A stretch of DNA of 17,194 bases from Opitutia bacterium UBA4654 (GCA_002405555.1 DHMA01000087.1:1-17194); one strand, 5' to 3'. Shown: positions 1-6,067, counted from the stretch's first letter. The notes: generated from the sequence alone by a model not told the origin. Program-made: numbers and translations.

Positions 1-441
1 GCTTTTGCGGGTGTCGAGAATTTCCTTGGAAATCGCGTTTACCTCGTAGAGGTTGCGCGCTCTTTCGAGGTTGCTTTGCGCAAGCTCAATGCGCGTTTCA
101 ATTTCCTTGACTTCCGCCTGCGAGGCTTCTACGAGAGCCTGAAAGGGTCGGGGGTCTATTTCGAAGAGAATGTCGCCCGCCTTGACGAAATCGCCGTCCT
201 TGAAGTAGATTTTTTCGAGGTATCCGCTGACGCGCGAGCGAATTTCGACCGATTTTTCGCCTTCGATTCGCGCTGTGTAGGAGTCCCAAATTTCGATTTT
301 TTTGACTTCGGGGTTCGCCACTTCGACCGTGTTGTATTGGGTTGTCTCCGCCTGCTTGCCCTTTTTTTCGAAGCACGCCGAGAGCAGAATGGAGAGCGAC
401 AGAATCCCCGCAAAAGTTAGTAATTTCCCAGACATATACAT
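1..441 (-). CDS. RND efflux periplasmic adaptor lipoprotein (HlyD/AcrA family), 3' part outside the window
   Basis: This is the first 147 codons of a membrane-fusion protein that would link an inner-membrane RND pump to an outer-membrane channel. The N-terminus is a lipoprotein signal with lipobox LLSAC (Cys22 from the first Met). It is followed by a beta/lipoyl half typical of AcrA/MexA: EIRSRVSGYLEKIYFKDGD, then VKAGDILFEIDPRPF (residues 65-100). The start of the alpha-helical hairpin follows (VEASQAEVKEIETRIELAQSNLERARNLY). These motifs are seen directly; the pump role is family knowledge. The gene runs off the left edge, so the second lipoyl half and the barrel are not visible. The start could be 441 or the Met at 435, which gives a more usual short n-region; neither has a Shine-Dalgarno sequence. 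The pump gene itself would be expected just outside the window. Confidence 0.9.
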   Translation of the reverse strand, partial: MYMSGKLLTFAGILSLSILLSACFEKKGKQAETTQYNTVEVANPEVKKIEIWDSYTARIEGEKSVEIRSRVSGYLEKIYFKDGDFVKAGDILFEIDPRPFQALVEASQAEVKEIETRIELAQSNLERARNLYEVNAISKEILDTRKS

Positions 442-451
442 AATCTTTAAA

Positions 452-479
452 GCAATAATGCCGCCCGCCCGCGCGTCAA
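452..479 (-). promoter_or_regulatory. Candidate promoter of the RND adaptor gene
   Basis: On the minus strand TTGACG (479-474) lies 16 bases before TATTGC (457-452). Transcription would begin about 445, leaving only a few bases before the start codon at 441, so the mRNA would be nearly leaderless. The -35 is good and the -10 only fair; this is inference from spacing. Confidence 0.35.
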
Positions 480-532
480 GTAAATATAAAGGCGAAAGGA
501 GGTGCTTTTTTTGTATCGAGATTTTCCATCGG

Positions 533-555
533 CAACAGTATTGCGAATACTGTTG
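533..555. repeat. Palindrome, copy 1 of 2
   Basis: Two perfect 10-base arms (CAACAGTATT / AATACTGTTG) flank a GCG centre. An extra half site, TCAATACT, follows at 557-564. The core is the exact reverse complement of the element at 685-706. It lies about 90 bases upstream of the efflux adaptor start, a position that would suit an operator of a dimeric regulator (for example the TetR type often tied to RND pumps). A dispersed palindromic repeat is the alternative. Confidence 0.7.
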
Positions 556-684
556 TCAATACTATTTTCTAAATATCTACCTTTTATCTCCTTTGGGATA
601 TAAAGTTAACGAAGCGCGAAATTGCTTTTTTGTACGAACGCCCGTATCATATTGAATGTTATGTTATTTTGCAATGCGCTAAGA

Positions 685-707
685 CAACAGTATTCGCAAT
701 ACTGTTA
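685..707. repeat. Palindrome, copy 2 of 2
   Basis: Perfect 9-base arms (AACAGTATT / AATACTGTT, 686-694 and 698-706) flank a CGC centre. It matches copy 1 in inverted orientation over 22 bases. It lies about 105 bases upstream of the DUF805 start, so each divergent transcription unit has one copy upstream of it at a similar distance. Confidence 0.7.
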
Positions 708-811
708 CATATTGGAACGTTTTTAATTAAATATGCTTGTTGTATGAATTGTGAGCATTGAGACAGTTTAATGAGATTTCCAACTAAAAATATTACAGAG
801 AAAGGAAACAT

Positions 812-1204
812 ATGGAAAACAAAACAATAATGCAGTTGCTCTTTTCTGCGAAAGGGCGTTTAAACAGGCAAAAATTCATAGTGGCTACGATATTGTGGAA
901 TATAGTCGTTCTTGTTATGATGTTCGTTTCGACGACATTTTCGGCTATGGCATGCGACCCGGAAGCATCTTCCATTATAACCGTTTTGATGGGCTTGTCG
1001 TGGTTTGTTTATATTGTTCTGCTATTTGCCTTCATTTATAGCGCATTTGCCATGCAAATAAAAAGATGGCATGACTTGGGCAAATCCGGCTGGTTTGTCC
1101 TCCTTGGATTCATTCCGATTGTTGGCATCATTTGCCTTGTGTATCTGTTATTTATCAAGGGTACGGACGGAGACAATCAATTCGGCAAAGACCCGCTGGC
1201 TTAG
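812..1204 (+). CDS. DUF805 family membrane protein
   Basis: This 130-residue inner-membrane protein resembles the YhaH/DUF805 family, whose molecular function is unknown. Visible family features are the N-terminal LLFSAKGRLNRQKFI segment (start of the domain, with the G-R-x-x-R pattern), three to four hydrophobic helices (about residues 22-45, 55-78, 87-112), the motif IKRWHDLGKSGW before the last helix, and a polar C-terminal tail (KGTDGDNQFGKDP). GAAAGGA ends about ten bases before the ATG and supports the start. It is the first of four closely spaced genes whose AT-rich codon use (ATA, TTT, AAA) differs from the GC-rich genes around the cassette. Confidence 0.88.
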   Translation: MENKTIMQLLFSAKGRLNRQKFIVATILWNIVVLVMMFVSTTFSAMACDPEASSIITVLMGLSWFVYIVLLFAFIYSAFAMQIKRWHDLGKSGWFVLLGFIPIVGIICLVYLLFIKGTDGDNQFGKDPLA

Positions 1205-1207
1205 TAT

Positions 1208-1576
1208 ATGTTTTGTAAAAACTGTGGGGGTGAAATTCCCCCAAATACCATAATTTGCCCATCATGTGGCGCAAATGTAGATGAAAGCAAAAAGCTAACC
1301 CTCTCTCTGAAAAGACCATGGCTTCTTGTCCTTTCGGCATTTTCTGCGGCATGCTGCTGTATGCCGGTAGGTATTCTTGCCGTATATTTTGTGATACGCG
1401 CTGATACTTTTGGCGAAAAGGGCGATATTATAGCATCGGAGCGGTTTTATAGGCATGCGGAGTTGACGTGCGCTGTGGGTATAATATTGGGTTTGATGTT
1501 CTATCTCGCGTATTTCGGCTTTTTCTTTTTCGTATCGCTTGCTGGAGCGGCATCTGAGGCCGCCAGTGCTGGGTAA
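1208..1576 (+). CDS. Zinc ribbon + CD225/dispanin-like membrane protein
   Basis: This 122-residue protein begins with a zinc ribbon (Cys3-x2-Cys6 ... Cys17-x2-Cys20). A short basic linker leads into a two-helix membrane region. Residues about 48-95 match the CD225/dispanin pattern: CCCMPVGILAVYFVIRA, then a loop with KGD and a run of A/S/R/H residues, then the second helix (CAVGIILGLMF). CD225 is the fold of eukaryotic IFITM proteins and of many bacterial proteins of unknown role. The gene starts three bases after the DUF805 stop with no Shine-Dalgarno sequence, suggesting translational coupling. The zinc ribbon is certain by eye; the CD225 assignment is strong but by pattern only. Confidence 0.82.
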   Translation: MFCKNCGGEIPPNTIICPSCGANVDESKKLTLSLKRPWLLVLSAFSAACCCMPVGILAVYFVIRADTFGEKGDIIASERFYRHAELTCAVGIILGLMFYLAYFGFFFFVSLAGAASEAASAG

Positions 1577-1579
1577 GGT

Positions 1580-1939
1580 ATGTCTACTCGTGTAAAATTC
1601 GCAATATGCGCGGGTTTTCTTGCTGTTGTAGTGCTCGGATTGGTATTTTTATACTTTAACAACCCAAACTTGCCCGACTCTCGAATGCCCGATTGCCTTT
1701 TTTATAAGGCAACGTCGTTGTATTGTCCGGGGTGTGGAACAACCCGCGCAGTCTATGCGCTTTTGCATTTGGAACTGGGGAATGCGTTTCGCAATAATGC
1801 GTTTATGTTCTTTTTTATTCCGCTGGTTTTGTTGTCATTTAAATATAAAAAGATTTCGTACAGCAGATGGTATCCTATTCTCCTGTTTGTATTGATGTTG
1901 GGCTCTGTCGTTGTCCGAAATATTGGTAGGCTGGTTTAA
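1580..1939 (+). CDS. DUF2752 family membrane protein
   Basis: This 119-residue protein carries the DUF2752 hallmark CPGCGTTR (residues 49-56), followed by a helix (AVYALLHLELGNAFRNNAFMFFFIPLVLL) typical of the family. An N-terminal helix (about 7-26) and a C-terminal one (about 98-112) make three membrane segments. The family's function is unknown; the paired cysteines may bind metal, which is inference. The gene begins three bases after the preceding stop, and a TAAGGT sequence overlaps that stop as a likely ribosome site. Same AT-rich codon use as its neighbours, so it belongs to the same cassette. Confidence 0.87.
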   Translation: MSTRVKFAICAGFLAVVVLGLVFLYFNNPNLPDSRMPDCLFYKATSLYCPGCGTTRAVYALLHLELGNAFRNNAFMFFFIPLVLLSFKYKKISYSRWYPILLFVLMLGSVVVRNIGRLV

Positions 1940-1967
1940 TTATTTTGATAAACGAGAAAGGAATGTA

Positions 1968-2366
1968 ATGTACTGTTCAAACTGTGGAAATGAAATATCC
2001 GACAAAGCGTTTGTTTGCCCTAAATGCGGCGCAAAAGTTGGCGTTAATAATTGTCAAACTCCGAGTATGGGAGGCGCAGGCTACTCGTCGTCGGGCGCGT
2101 CGTCATCATCGTCATCGTCGATGTCGTCAACTGTTGTTATTGAAAAGCAAAGCGGTGACGAAGAGTTGCTTTTCCCGATATTGTCTCTATTGGCTTATAT
2201 ATTTATTTACCCAATCGGGTTTGTTTTAAATATAGTGGGGCTGATGTCGGGAAAAAACAAAGGGTGTTTTTTGTCTTTATTTATAGTGTTTTTTGTACTT
2301 CCGCTAATAGGCTTGATAATTTTCTTGTTTATTATGCTCTGTATTGGAGCTGCTGCGGAGGTGTAA
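1968..2366 (+). CDS. Zinc ribbon + Ser-rich linker + membrane protein
   Basis: The 132-residue reading starts at the ATG at 1968, preceded by GAGAAAGGA at 1954-1962. A longer in-frame ATG at 1911 would overlap the DUF2752 gene and lacks a ribosome site. An N-terminal zinc ribbon (Cys3-x2-Cys6 ... Cys17-x2-Cys20) is nearly parallel to the one in the second cassette gene. A Gly/Ser-rich linker (about 34-54) is followed by two or three hydrophobic segments (about 68-93 and 100-127). I do not recognise the membrane part as a named family. The two zinc-ribbon proteins of this cassette probably act together, perhaps as partners of DUF805 and DUF2752 in the inner membrane; this is inference from order and spacing. 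Confidence 0.83.
   Translation: MYCSNCGNEISDKAFVCPKCGAKVGVNNCQTPSMGGAGYSSSGASSSSSSSMSSTVVIEKQSGDEELLFPILSLLAYIFIYPIGFVLNIVGLMSGKNKGCFLSLFIVFFVLPLIGLIIFLFIMLCIGAAAEV
2084..2129 (+). repeat. In-frame TCG/TCA serine-codon repeat
   Basis: The linker of the fourth cassette gene is encoded by a run of TCG and TCA codons broken only by GGC GCG and one ATG. Slippage here would add or remove single serines without shifting frame, so linker length may vary between strains. Confidence 0.65.
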
Positions 2367-2385
2367 TTGCACTGAAATAAAAGGT

Positions 2386-2419
2386 AGAGCCTGTGTGAAA
2401 CCGCAGGCTCTTTTTTTTT
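2386..2419 (+). terminator. Rho-independent terminator of the membrane-protein cassette
   Basis: A 10-bp stem with one G-T pair (AGAGCCTGTG / CGCAGGCTCT) and a six-base loop is followed by nine T. It lies 20 bases after the last cassette stop codon and closes the AT-rich operon. Confidence 0.93.
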
Positions 2420-2441
2420 GCAAAATTTTTGAAAAAAATAC

Positions 2442-2485
2442 TTGACAGGTTTGGTAGTCAATGAAAGACTACCGAAACAATAAAG
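2442..2485 (+). promoter_or_regulatory. Promoter/operator region of metY with inverted repeat
   Basis: A perfect TTGACA (2442-2447) precedes an inverted repeat, GGTAGTC (2453-2459) and GACTACC (2467-2473), with a 7-base spacer; two outer T/A pairs extend the symmetry. AATAAA (2479-2484) could serve as the -10, but then no -35 lies at normal spacing, so the exact promoter is unclear. The 11-mer AAAGACTACCG (2464-2474) recurs as 8110-8100 on the minus strand, upstream of the operon that encodes the Rrf2 regulator. A palindrome of this size next to a sulfur gene would suit an Rrf2-type operator; this is inference. Confidence 0.45.
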
Positions 2486-2488
2486 ATT

Positions 2489-2632
2489 ATGAAACGCATT
2501 TATCCAGTCGATATAAAGAAGATTGCGGCGGCTCGCGGGTTGAACGGCGGCCGCCTTGCGGAAGCCCGTTTCGCGTCGGGCGGGGCGGCTCGAATGTGTA
2601 GGGCGGACGGGTGTTGTCGCCTTTCCGCCTAA
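2489..2632 (+). CDS. Possible cysteine-containing leader peptide upstream of metY
   Basis: A 47-codon ORF opens just after the presumed transcription start and closes 67 bases before metY. Its last 12 residues are MCRADGCCRLSA, so three Cys codons cluster at the end. The tandem Cys codons (2612-2617) sit at the apex of a hairpin, GGCGGA (2602-2607) with TCCGCC (2624-2629), with an inner GGTG/CGCC pairing. The following ~65 bases are C-rich and G-poor, as expected of a Rho loading region. No Shine-Dalgarno sequence is seen. Another frame is open at 2461-2601, so coding is unproven. It would make sense as a cysteine-sensing leader, but this is a hypothesis. Confidence 0.3.
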   Translation: MKRIYPVDIKKIAAARGLNGGRLAEARFASGGAARMCRADGCCRLSA

Positions 2633-2699
2633 TCCGAACCACTCAAACCCAACTTCAAATTCAAAACCGAAAAAACAAAAAATTTAGAAAGACACAAAA

Positions 2700-3983
2700 A
2701 TGAGCGAAAAAAATTACAGATACGAAACATTGGCAATCCACGCGGGTCAAGTGCCCGACCCCGCGACACTCGCGCGCGCCGTCCCCGTTTACAGGACGAC
2801 CGCCTTCAACTTCAAGAGCGCAAAGCACGGCGCAGACCTCTTCGCGCTCCGCGAGCCCGGCAACATTTACGCGCGTCTCATGAACCCGACGAACGACGTT
2901 CTCGAAAAGCGTTTGGCGGCTCTCGAAGGCGGGGCGGCTGCGATTTCGCTTTCGTCGGGAACGGCGGCTATTGCCTTTGCAATCACCAACATTCTCAAAC
3001 AGGGCGACGAGCTTGTTTCCGCCAACAACCTCTACGGCGGAACGTACACGCAGTTTGCATCCATTCTGCCGTCGTTCGGAATCACCACGCGCTTCACGCA
3101 CGTCAACAAATTCGACGAGGTTGAAGCGGCGATAAACTCCAAAACCCGCGCCATTTATATAGAGACAATCGGCAACCCGAAGCTCGACTTCGCCGACATC
3201 GAGGGCTACGCGAAAATCGCGCAGAAGCACCACTTGCCGCTGATTGTGGACTCCACGTTTACGCCTCCCGGACTCTTCCGCCCCATCGACTACGGCGCGA
3301 ACATCGTAATCCACTCGCTCTCCAAGTGGATTGGCGGGCACGGCACGGGAATCGGCGGAGCTGTGGTTGACGCGGGCAACTTCGACTGGTCCGACGAAAA
3401 GTTCGAGCTTTACAACAAGCCCGACGGCGGCTACCACGGCCTCCGCTTCGCCCACGACCTCGGCGACCTCAACCCCCTCGCGTTCATTTTGAGACTCCGC
3501 ACTGTCGGACTCCGCAACCTCGGCCCGACCCTCGCGCCCGACGCCGCATGGCTCTTCCTGCAAGGTCTCGAAAGCCTGCCGCTTCGAATCGAACGCCACG
3601 GCGAGAACGCGCTGAAAGTCGCAAAGTATTTGAAGTCGCACAAGAACGTTGCGTGGGTTCGCTACCCCGGTTTGGAGGACGACCCCTCTCACGAGATTGC
3701 CGCAAAATATCTCAAACGCGGAATCTACGGCGGAATGGTCGTATTCGGTTTGAAGGGCGGCTACGACGCGGCGGTAAAGGTTGTCGACAACATTCCGCTT
3801 TTCAGCAATCTCGCAAATGTCGGCGACGCAAAAAGCCTTATTCTCCACCCCGCGAGCACTTCGCACTCGCAGCTCTCGGACGAAGAACAGGTTTCGGGCG
3901 GCCTGACGAAAGACTTAATCAGACTCTCGATAGGTCTCGAAAACTCCGACGATATCATTGAAGCACTTGACTCCGTCCTTTGA
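2700..3983 (+). CDS. metY: O-acetylhomoserine sulfhydrylase (O-acetylhomoserine aminocarboxypropyltransferase)
   Basis: This PLP enzyme condenses O-acetyl-L-homoserine with sulfide to give homocysteine in direct-sulfhydrylation methionine synthesis; it acts in the cytosol. The 427-residue length is normal for MetY. Family features are YETLAIHAGQ near the N-terminus, the NPTNDVLEKRLAALEGG segment (62-78), SSGTAA (85-90), YGGTYTQF (112-119), IETIGNPKL (154-162), Asp184 in VDSTF for the pyridine nitrogen, and Lys209 in HSLSKWIGGHG as the Schiff-base lysine. The long insert around 210-260 and the C-terminal SHSQLSDEEQ ... RLSIGLEN separate it from shorter MetB/MetC enzymes. An AGAAAG about ten bases before the ATG is a weak ribosome site. 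A roughly 210-base leader with a possible Cys-rich ORF precedes it. Confidence 0.95.
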   Translation: MSEKNYRYETLAIHAGQVPDPATLARAVPVYRTTAFNFKSAKHGADLFALREPGNIYARLMNPTNDVLEKRLAALEGGAAAISLSSGTAAIAFAITNILKQGDELVSANNLYGGTYTQFASILPSFGITTRFTHVNKFDEVEAAINSKTRAIYIETIGNPKLDFADIEGYAKIAQKHHLPLIVDSTFTPPGLFRPIDYGANIVIHSLSKWIGGHGTGIGGAVVDAGNFDWSDEKFELYNKPDGGYHGLRFAHDLGDLNPLAFILRLRTVGLRNLGPTLAPDAAWLFLQGLESLPLRIERHGENALKVAKYLKSHKNVAWVRYPGLEDDPSHEIAAKYLKRGIYGGMVVFGLKGGYDAAVKVVDNIPLFSNLANVGDAKSLILHPASTSHSQLSDEEQVSGGLTKDLIRLSIGLENSDDIIEALDSVL

Positions 3984-4352
3984 CGGGGCGTCATAGCACC
4001 GTTGATGCGGCGTTTCCCCGCACTTGCGGACTGCTCGCGTACACAAGTACGCCACGCACCCCGCAAGCGCGTGAAAGCCACCGCCTGAACGGCGCTCTAA
4101 CGCCCCTAACAAGTGAGCGCACGGCGCGAAGATTTTTTAGGTTGTCTTCGGGGAAAAGTGGAGTAGGGTGTTTTGCGAGCTACCGCGGATTTTTTCCAGC
4201 CGCGTACGCCACGCACCCTAAGCCATTCGCAAAGTCGGTACTTTGACGCCTCTAAAATTAGAGCGCGGAGCGCAAAGTGTTAAAAGAAAATCAATGGCGC
4301 AAAATATCAACAAACAATATCACTCAATTTAAAACACAAAGAAAGTAGAAAC
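3984..4352. other. Structured, repeat-like intergenic region between metY and cysK
   Basis: No believable gene is present. The stretch contains two related modules. GTACGCCACGCACCC occurs at 4047-4061 and again at 4204-4218, and a CGCC(C/T)CTAA ... GAGCGC ending occurs at 4101-4120 and again at 4247-4266. Between them the copies have diverged. Hairpins are dense (see 4023-4067); CTCTAA/TTAGAG (4250-4263) is another. The last 80 bases before cysK are A/C-rich. Two diverged copies of one mobile or dispersed repeat is the likeliest reading. I see no clear cysK promoter, so readthrough from metY is possible. Confidence 0.5.
4023..4067. repeat. Two-tier hairpin in the metY-cysK gap
   Basis: The outer stem is CTTGCGG (4023-4029) with CCGCAAG (4061-4067). 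The inner stem is GCGTAC (4037-4042) with GTACGC (4047-4052) around an ACAA loop. The tiers are separated by an internal loop of 7 and 8 bases. There is no T-run, so it is not a standard terminator. Confidence 0.65.
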
Positions 4353-5273
4353 ATGAAAATTGCAAACAACATACTTGAACTTGTCGGCGGGACTCCCCTT
4401 GTCCGACTCAACAAACTCAACGATTCGAAAGCCGAGGTTCTTGCCAAGCTCGAATTTTTCAACCCCTCCGGCTCCGTTAAGGACAGGGCGGCTCTCGCCA
4501 TGGTCGAGGACGCCGAGAAAAAGGGTCTGCTCAAAAAGGGCGGTCTGATTATCGAGCCCACCAGCGGCAACACGGGCATCGGTCTTGCGCTCGTCGCGGC
4601 GGTCAAGGGCTACAAGCTCATTCTCACCATGCCCGAAACGATGAGTGTAGAGCGCAGAAAATTCCTGCTCAGTCTCGGCGCGCAGCTCGTCCTCACCGAC
4701 GGCGCGAAGGGCATGAAAGGCGCAATCGAAAAGGCTCTCGAACTCAAAGAGCAGAACGCGGGCGCGTTCATTCCCCAGCAGTTCGAAAACTTTGCGAACT
4801 CCGAAATCCACCGCCTCACCACGGGCAAGGAAATTTGGGAGGACACCGACGGTCAGGTTGACATCGTTGTTGCGGGCGTAGGCACTGGCGGCACAATCAG
4901 CGGCATCGGTCAGGCTCTCAAACCCCTCAAACCCTCCGTCAAAATCTATGCGGTAGAGCCGGACTCCTCCCCCGTTCTTTCTGGCGGAAAATCCGGACCC
5001 CACAAAATTCAGGGTATCGGCGCGGGTTTTGTCCCGAAAATTTACGACTCCAAGGTCATTGACGGCGTAATTCGCGTCAAGGACGCCGACGCTGGCGACA
5101 CCGCGCGCAGGCTCGCGAAAGAGGAGGGCATACATTCGGGCATTTCGGCGGGGGCGGCGATTTTTGCCGCGCTCGAACTCGCAAAGCTTCCCGAAAACGC
5201 GGGCAAGAAGATTGTGGCAATCGTTCCCGACACGGGCACGCGCTACCTCTCCACATGGCTGTATAGCGACTAA
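4353..5273 (+). CDS. cysK: Cysteine synthase A (O-acetylserine sulfhydrylase)
   Basis: This PLP fold-type II enzyme makes L-cysteine from O-acetylserine and sulfide in the cytosol. At 306 residues it has the usual CysK length. Key motifs are GGTPLVRLN (12-20), the PLP lysine Lys43 in [11 protein letters not shown], the substrate-binding loop TSGNTG (70-75), PETMSVERR (104-112), the [11 protein letters not shown] segment, the [10 protein letters not shown] phosphate-binding loop, and [13 protein letters not shown] followed by [11 protein letters not shown] at the C-terminus. SVERR where many relatives have S-x-ERR is normal. A weak AAAGAAAG precedes the ATG. Its neighbours are metY upstream and a convergent Rrf2-type regulator downstream, which together form a sulfur-assimilation locus. 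CysM is less likely because of the TTGKEIW and GIGAGF motifs. Confidence 0.95.
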   Translation: MKIANNILELVGGTPLVRLNKLNDSKAEVLAKLEFFNPSGSVKDRAALAMVEDAEKKGLLKKGGLIIEPTSGNTGIGLALVAAVKGYKLILTMPETMSVERRKFLLSLGAQLVLTDGAKGMKGAIEKALELKEQNAGAFIPQQFENFANSEIHRLTTGKEIWEDTDGQVDIVVAGVGTGGTISGIGQALKPLKPSVKIYAVEPDSSPVLSGGKSGPHKIQGIGAGFVPKIYDSKVIDGVIRVKDADAGDTARRLAKEEGIHSGISAGAAIFAALELAKLPENAGKKIVAIVPDTGTRYLSTWLYSD

Positions 5274-5307
5274 TTTCACAATGTGGGCGATTCCCCGCCC
5301 CGCCAAG

Positions 5308-5337
5308 AGACCGCGCTTCCCGCGCGGTCTTTTTTTT
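5308..5337 (+). terminator. Rho-independent terminator after cysK
   Basis: A perfect 9-bp stem (AGACCGCGC / GCGCGGTCT) with loop TTCCC is followed by a run of T (5330-5337). It lies 35 bases past the cysK stop. Its right arm is the first unit of the 48-bp degenerate tandem repeat. Confidence 0.92.
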
Positions 5338-5460
5338 GTGCCGCGTAGGGTTTAGGCAGATTTGTTCCCGCGCGGTCTTCTGGGGTGTGCGCCGCGCTGG
5401 GGGATGGTTTGTGTGCCGCGCGGTGTTCTTGGGTGTTGGCGCGCGGCTTTTTGTCAAAGT
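5317..5460 (+). repeat. Degenerate 48-bp tandem repeat, three units
   Basis: The element CCGCGCGGT starts at 5320, 5368 and 5416, exactly 48 bases apart. Units 1 and 2 share the 15 bases TTCCCGCGCGGTCTT at 5317 and 5365. Units 2 and 3 share CCGCGCGGT followed by similar TTCT-GGGTGT and GCGCG blocks. Similarity fades within each unit. No ORF uses it plausibly. Confidence 0.55.
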
Positions 5461-5523
5461 GCGCGGATTTTGTTGTGGTGTTTATTTTTCCGATGTCGTT
5501 ATAATTTTTCCGTCTGTCCGCGC

Positions 5524-5553
5524 AAAGAAAAAGCCCCGAAAATTTCGGGGCTT
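5524..5553 (-). terminator. Terminator of the Rrf2 operon (minus strand)
   Basis: Perfect 11-base arms (AAGCCCCGAAA 5531-5541 and TTTCGGGGCTT 5543-5553) form a stem whose minus-strand continuation is T-rich (TTTCTTT). It lies about 85 bases after the Rrf2 stop. The A/T arms may let it also stop plus-strand transcription. Confidence 0.82.
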
Positions 5554-5638
5554 CGATGTTTTAATTGGGATTGTTGTTTTCCATTTAAGCGGCGGCATTC
5601 CTGCGTTTGCCGCGGGCGGGTGGCGCAAAAAAAACGCG

Positions 5639-6067
5639 CTAAATGCAGTAGTCTTCGATGTCCGCGTGGCGGTTGATTATGTCTTGGAGCGTGAGCGATT
5701 CGAGCGTCTTTCTGATTTTCTCGTTCAGCTCTCCCCAGATGTCGCGGGCTATGCAGTTTTCGGAGCGTTTGCATTTGCGCGGGCAGCGCACGCAATCGAC
5801 AATCGAAATCGGGCCTTCCATTGTTTCGATGATTTCAAGCAGTGTGATATGTTTGGGCATTCGCTTGATTTTGTAGCCGCCCTTCGCCCCGCGCACAGAG
5901 GCAATCATGCCCGCGTTGCGCAGTTTGAGAATCAGTCTGCCGACGTATTTTTTCGACAGGTCCTGCGCCTTGCAGATGTCGCCAATCATGCGCGGCTGGT
6001 CGCCGTCGTGCTGGGCGAGGTCGAGCATGATTCGCAGTCCGTATCTACCTCTTGTGGAAATTTTCAT
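5639..6067 (-). CDS. Rrf2-family transcriptional regulator with Cys cluster
   Basis: This 142-residue winged-helix repressor-type protein starts MKISTRGRYGLRIMLDLA, the standard Rrf2 opening. A helix-turn-helix follows (about 26-50, IGDICKAQDLSKKYVGRLILKL), then the wing SVRGAKGGY (57-65) and the dimerisation helix with the family's WGELNEKIRKTLESLTLQDI. It has six cysteines. Cys92, 95, 99 and 105 form a cluster where IscR/NsrR place their three Fe-S ligands; Cys32 and Cys141 are extra. This suggests an Fe-S or other metal/redox sensor rather than the cysteine-free CymR type. Being convergent to cysK, it may control sulfur genes (inference). No Shine-Dalgarno sequence is seen before the ATG. 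It lies 44 bases after the hydrolase gene and is probably the last gene of that operon. Confidence 0.92.
   Translation of the reverse strand: MKISTRGRYGLRIMLDLAQHDGDQPRMIGDICKAQDLSKKYVGRLILKLRNAGMIASVRGAKGGYKIKRMPKHITLLEIIETMEGPISIVDCVRCPRKCKRSENCIARDIWGELNEKIRKTLESLTLQDIINRHADIEDYCI

Larger units (their letters stand above)
442..811. other. AT-rich divergent intergenic region
   Basis: This 370-base gap separates the minus-strand efflux gene from the plus-strand membrane-protein cassette. It holds the candidate efflux promoter, the two matching palindromes listed separately, and a GAAAGGA ribosome site just before 812. I see no convincing gene. A strong AGGAGGT at 496-502 precedes only a 30-codon TTG-start ORF (511-603) that runs through the first palindrome. 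Confidence 0.6.

Noticed and set aside
511..603. 30-codon ORF with TTG start after a strong AGGAGGT (496-502)
   Set aside because: It is very short, runs through the palindrome at 533-555 and shows no recognisable product. The ribosome site is striking but could be chance in a purine-rich stretch.
533..707. CRISPR array or insertion-sequence ends
   Set aside because: There are only two copies, in inverted orientation, with no spacer regularity, transposase or target duplication.
2602..2629. Hairpin as an intrinsic terminator in the metY leader
   Set aside because: No T-run follows; it fits better as part of a leader-peptide structure or as chance GC pairing.
2461..2699. SAM or other known sulfur riboswitch upstream of metY
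   Set aside because: I looked for SAM-I, SAM-II and SAH core sequences and did not see them.
2661..3866. 401-codon minus-strand open frame opposite metY
   Set aside because: The plus strand encodes a full-length MetY with all PLP motifs; the opposite frame has no motif.
3980..4246. Open frames across the metY-cysK gap on both strands
   Set aside because: They follow GC-rich hairpins and repeats, have Arg/Ala/Thr-rich composition without domain features, and overlap each other on both strands.
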